Origin: Nocardia sp.
GTDB lineage: Bacteria > Actinomycetota > Actinomycetes > Mycobacteriales > Mycobacteriaceae
Assembly: GCA_014360565.1 (NCBI GenBank)
Contig: JACIXH010000002.1
Coordinates: 47,970 to 111,969 of the forward strand
Direction: 5' to 3'
DNA length: 64,000 bases
Numbering within the stretch: the stretch's first letter is position 1; each line of letters begins with the position of its first letter. The position numbers were made by a program, and so were the translations under genes. This document shows, in pieces, positions 61,444 through 64,000 of the stretch. The notes beneath the pieces were generated by a model that was not told the origin of the DNA, did no database searches, and saw only the letters and a list, made by a program, of their open reading frames with translations.

Positions 61444-62031
61444 ATGACCTGGGAAATCCGACGTGTCCAGACCGGTGACGGTGAGCGGTTGCGCGCGGTC
61501 CGGTTGGCTGCCCTACGCGAGTACCCGAGTGCCTTCGGCGAGACCGCCGAGCAGGCAGCAACACTTCACCCGGCGGACTGGGAAGCGCGCATTGCACGCA
61601 GCTGCGCGCCCGGCCGCCAGATTCTTGCCGTGGCCACCGATAGCGAACAGGGCGAGTTTGTGGGGATGCTGGGCGGCTTCATCGACTCCGAACGTGACCG
61701 GCCAGAGCTTCTGGTACCGGTGCCTGATGGTGCCCGATGGGCGATGGTCTGGGGTGCGTATGTCCGGCGCCGTGCGCGCGGCTCGGGCCTGGCTGATCAG
61801 CTGCTTGCGACCGTTCACCGCTGGGCAGTCGATGAGGCGCGAGTCGATTGGATCGGCCTCGATGTCGTAGAGACCAACACCCGCGCCGTGCGGTTTTACC
61901 AGCGCAACGGCTATACCCGGACGGCGCAGCGCCGACCCTACGCGAACAACTCCGCGCTAACTGAGGTCGTGATGATGCGGCGGCTCGATCCGGGCTCGGT
62001 GCAATCGAGCGAACTTCTGGCCGACCGGTGA
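61444..62031 (+). CDS. GNAT-family N-acetyltransferase
   Basis: 195 aa. IRRVQTGDGERLRAVRLAALREYPSAFG at the N-terminus is the common start of single-domain GNATs; VWGAYVRRRARGSGLADQLLATVHRWA at about residues 102-128 contains the acetyl-CoA-binding R-R-A-R-G-S-G loop; VETNTRAVRFYQRNGYTRTAQ is the motif B end (NxxAxxFYxxxGF). Substrate unknown. Confidence 0.9.
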   Translation: MTWEIRRVQTGDGERLRAVRLAALREYPSAFGETAEQAATLHPADWEARIARSCAPGRQILAVATDSEQGEFVGMLGGFIDSERDRPELLVPVPDGARWAMVWGAYVRRRARGSGLADQLLATVHRWAVDEARVDWIGLDVVETNTRAVRFYQRNGYTRTAQRRPYANNSALTEVVMMRRLDPGSVQSSELLADR

Positions 62032-62065
62032 CACCACCGACAATGGGGCACAACGGGTCTGCGAC

Positions 62066-62082
62066 ATAGGCGCCGCGCCTAT
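62066..62082. terminator. Short palindrome between convergent genes
   Basis: ATAGGCGC-C-GCGCCTAT, a perfect 8-bp-arm hairpin in the 72-bp gap between the convergent GNAT and SGNH genes. No T-run. Plausible bidirectional terminator. Confidence 0.45.
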
Positions 62083-62103
62083 CCAGGACACTTCGGGCGT
62101 TCT

Positions 62104-62574
62104 TTAGTCGGCGAGGTTGTCAGATGCCGCGCCGTCGTGGTCGCGGGTGATGAGCAGGTCCGCGAGCAGGCGGCGTTCGGCGATGTAGTCGGCGACGGTC
62201 CTACGCAGCAACTCGTCGCCGTGTTCGGATAGGTGGACCCCGTCGCTCCACACACTCACAGCACCGGGAGCAGGCGCGGCCGGATTGTTCGGGTGCCACC
62301 CGTAACAGGTTGCGGCGTCGACGATCTGGTCCCACAAGTCGATGTAGTGTGCGCCAGCGAACTCCGCGGAGCGGCGGGCGGCGGCGTTGTATGTGAGCAG
62401 TTCGGTATTGGCAGCGGGGACGTTGATGCCTGGTTCCCAGCCCATCGGCGGTTCCCCGATCACCAGGACCTGACGTGCCCGCTCACCGAGCAGTGCCAGC
62501 AGGGTGGCCAGGTTCGCCTCGTATTCGTCGAGGTCAACGGCTTCACTGAGTCGGCCTTGGTGGTGGCGCCACAC
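62104..62574 (-). pseudogene. SGNH hydrolase missing its N-terminus
   Basis: 156 residues from a GTG at 62574; a stop codon lies two codons upstream in frame. The C-terminal landmarks are present: ARQVLVIGEPPMG, NAAARRSAEFAGAHYIDLWD, and W-S-DGVHLS-EHG with the catalytic D-x-x-H pair of block V. Blocks I (GDS with the nucleophile serine) and most of III (GND) are missing, so it cannot be catalytic. The truncation lies 44 bp from the integrase start, as expected at a recombination boundary. Confidence 0.65.
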
Positions 62575-62618
62575 GATCTATAGCCCCGCGGTCTCTGTTA
62601 TCTGTTGTAGTGGTTGCC

Positions 62619-64000
62619 GTGAGCGCCGTAGAGGTGGGAGTCGCCCGGAGTCGTGCCGACGTGTGGCGGGTGTATCGGTATGAGCTGCAACGCCATTGGG
62701 GTCCATTGCCGGATCTAGTCGCTGGCTTGGTGCCGGATCTGGATTCGTGGGTGGCTGCGAATGGGGGACGGGAGGGCGTGCGATTTCTACTCGGTCCGGA
62801 CGGCTTCCCGGATCTCCGGGTGAACGCCTTCTTCGCATCGGCCAAGATGCGCAATCGGTCGGAGCTGACCAACCGCGATTATGCCCGCGGTGTCTGCCTG
62901 TGGCTCAACTTCCTCACCGTCCACGGGCGGCACTGGTGGGAGGCGTGCGAAGACGACGTCGAGGAATTTCAGTTCTGGCGAATGACTGATCCAGCGAACG
63001 CTGGACGGGTCCAGGCCACCACGTTCTCCAAGGATCTGGCAGCCTGCAAGAAGTTCCACAAGTGGGCCGCGACCCGCTATCAGGTGACCGACCCGTTCGC
63101 TGACGCCGAGCCGCCACGTGCGAAAAGACATGCGTCGGTGAAGTGGTTGGATCCGGCCGGCTTCGCTCGCTGGCGCGACCTCGGCTTGCGCGGATACGAC
63201 CTGACAGCGGCGGCTGATCCGGCGTGGAAAGGTCGAAACGAACAACGCAACGCTGCCTTTGCAGACGGCCTGCTCGGCACCGGTCTACGCCTGTCGGAGT
63301 GGGCCAGCGTGATCGTTCCGGAACTGCCCCAGAACACCGCTGGCCGTGCGTATTTCACCTGCCGACTCGCCGACAGCTGCGGCAAGGGCGGCTACGGCCA
63401 CAAGTACTGGATGCCCCGCAACATCCTCACCGCCACTCTCGCCTACATCGAGGGGGCACGCGCCAGAGCGATCCGGCGCGCCCAGGCAGCGGGTCGCTAT
63501 GACACGATCCTCGCACGCCAGATCGTGACAGTCGACACGACGCGGGGCGGATCCGTCCGATCGACTGACAGGACCGTACAGGCGAACCGGACGGCGTTCA
63601 ACGACCTCGGCCCCGCTGCCCGACGTCGACTGTTCGTCGAAACCGGGCACGGCATAGCGCCACTTTCGTTATGGCTTAACGAAGATGGGCTCCCCAGGGA
63701 CGCTCACGGCTGGCACCACACCTTCACCGACGCCAATGAGCGGATCCACGCGATGGGGTTGGGTGGGTTCACGTGTTCGCCGCATATGGCCAGGCACTCG
63801 TTCGCGCTTCGGTGGTATTCGATTGGCAAGCTCGCCACCGCCGGCCGTCTCCACGACCTGACCGAGGACGAAGCTCGCGATTTTCGCGAACAGTTCGGCG
63901 ACACATGGCATTTGGTGCAAACCATGCTTGGTCATCGATCGGTGGAGACCACGAAAAACGTGTACCTGGAACCGTTTCGCTCGCTCGATGTCGAACTGCT
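62619..64000 (+). CDS. Tyrosine recombinase/integrase (partial, runs off the window)
   Basis: At least 460 codons from a GTG at 62619 without a stop. N-terminal SAM-like/core-binding region with TRYAxGVCLWLNFL..WW; catalytic domain with LLGTGLRLSEWASV (Arg of box I), G-HKYWMPR, a long insertion around residues 300-360, then H-MARHSFALRWYS (H-x-x-R box II) and MLGHRSVETTKNVYLEPF (H..Y nucleophile Tyr). Typical of element-encoded actinobacterial integrases. The reading frame was confirmed by direct translation through the final bases. Confidence 0.9.
   Translation, partial: MSAVEVGVARSRADVWRVYRYELQRHWGPLPDLVAGLVPDLDSWVAANGGREGVRFLLGPDGFPDLRVNAFFASAKMRNRSELTNRDYARGVCLWLNFLTVHGRHWWEACEDDVEEFQFWRMTDPANAGRVQATTFSKDLAACKKFHKWAATRYQVTDPFADAEPPRAKRHASVKWLDPAGFARWRDLGLRGYDLTAAADPAWKGRNEQRNAAFADGLLGTGLRLSEWASVIVPELPQNTAGRAYFTCRLADSCGKGGYGHKYWMPRNILTATLAYIEGARARAIRRAQAAGRYDTILARQIVTVDTTRGGSVRSTDRTVQANRTAFNDLGPAARRRLFVETGHGIAPLSLWLNEDGLPRDAHGWHHTFTDANERIHAMGLGGFTCSPHMARHSFALRWYSIGKLATAGRLHDLTEDEARDFREQFGDTWHLVQTMLGHRSVETTKNVYLEPFRSLDVEL

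Noticed and set aside
1..64000. CRISPR arrays, rRNA genes, standard tRNAs
   Set aside because: No regularly spaced direct repeats, no rRNA sequence and no complete tRNA fold were seen.

Overview
The window is high-GC actinobacterial DNA. Codon use, gene families (DUF6907, DUF574, DUF5753, DUF4254, DUF6636 and Scr1-like regulators), GTG starts and short leaders all fit Nocardia or Rhodococcus. It is accessory DNA: almost no housekeeping genes, many small hypothetical genes, decayed genes, a type IV toxin-antitoxin pair, and a tyrosine recombinase running off the right edge. A four-gene block resembling the Streptomyces telomere-maintenance genes (tap, tpg) translationally coupled to a second DNA polymerase I suggests the replicon is linear (linear plasmid or chromosome arm). 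This is an inference from gene content; no telomere lies in the window.

Layout. 1-12.7 kb: mostly plus-strand unknown genes, with a GNAT-like protein, an FAD oxidoreductase, a macro-domain protein, a PD-(D/E)XK-type protein and a zinc-ribbon protein with an apparently inactive nuclease-like domain. 12.7-24 kb: a secreted protein, membrane protein, RHH antitoxin-like protein, frameshifted DUF574 methyltransferase, glycosyltransferase, EEP hydrolase and decayed regulator remnants. 22.9-24.9 kb: an orphan DUF5753 protein divergent from an HTH-methyltransferase fusion. 25-33.5 kb: P-loop kinase, isochorismatase-like hydrolase, Nudix hydrolase, membrane-anchored HTH, and PadR with its tandem operator and a divergent zinc-ribbon gene. 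32.8-38.5 kb: possible defence cluster (HEPN-like protein, NERD-membrane-DUF6636 protein, ATP-dependent DNA ligase, AbiEi/AbiEii). 39-41.5 kb: an ImuA'-like RecA relative with a near-perfect LexA box, divergent from an ADP-ribosylglycohydrolase with a 22-bp palindrome upstream. 42-49.4 kb: the tap/tpg/HTH/polA operon. 49.7-61.3 kb: regulators, a LOG-GNAT fusion, DUF1152, GntR with operators on both sides, and two modules built of resolvase-like plus DUF4254-like genes. 61.4-64 kb: GNAT, an N-terminally truncated SGNH hydrolase, and an integrase.

Two observations stand out. First, the telomere-type operon includes its own polymerase I, matching the known involvement of PolA in Streptomyces telomere complexes. 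Second, an undescribed (to me) ~27-bp repeat (core GATGACACGTCCC) occurs 13 times between 12.7 and 50.8 kb, nearly always just beyond the 3' end of a gene and never in a divergent promoter region.
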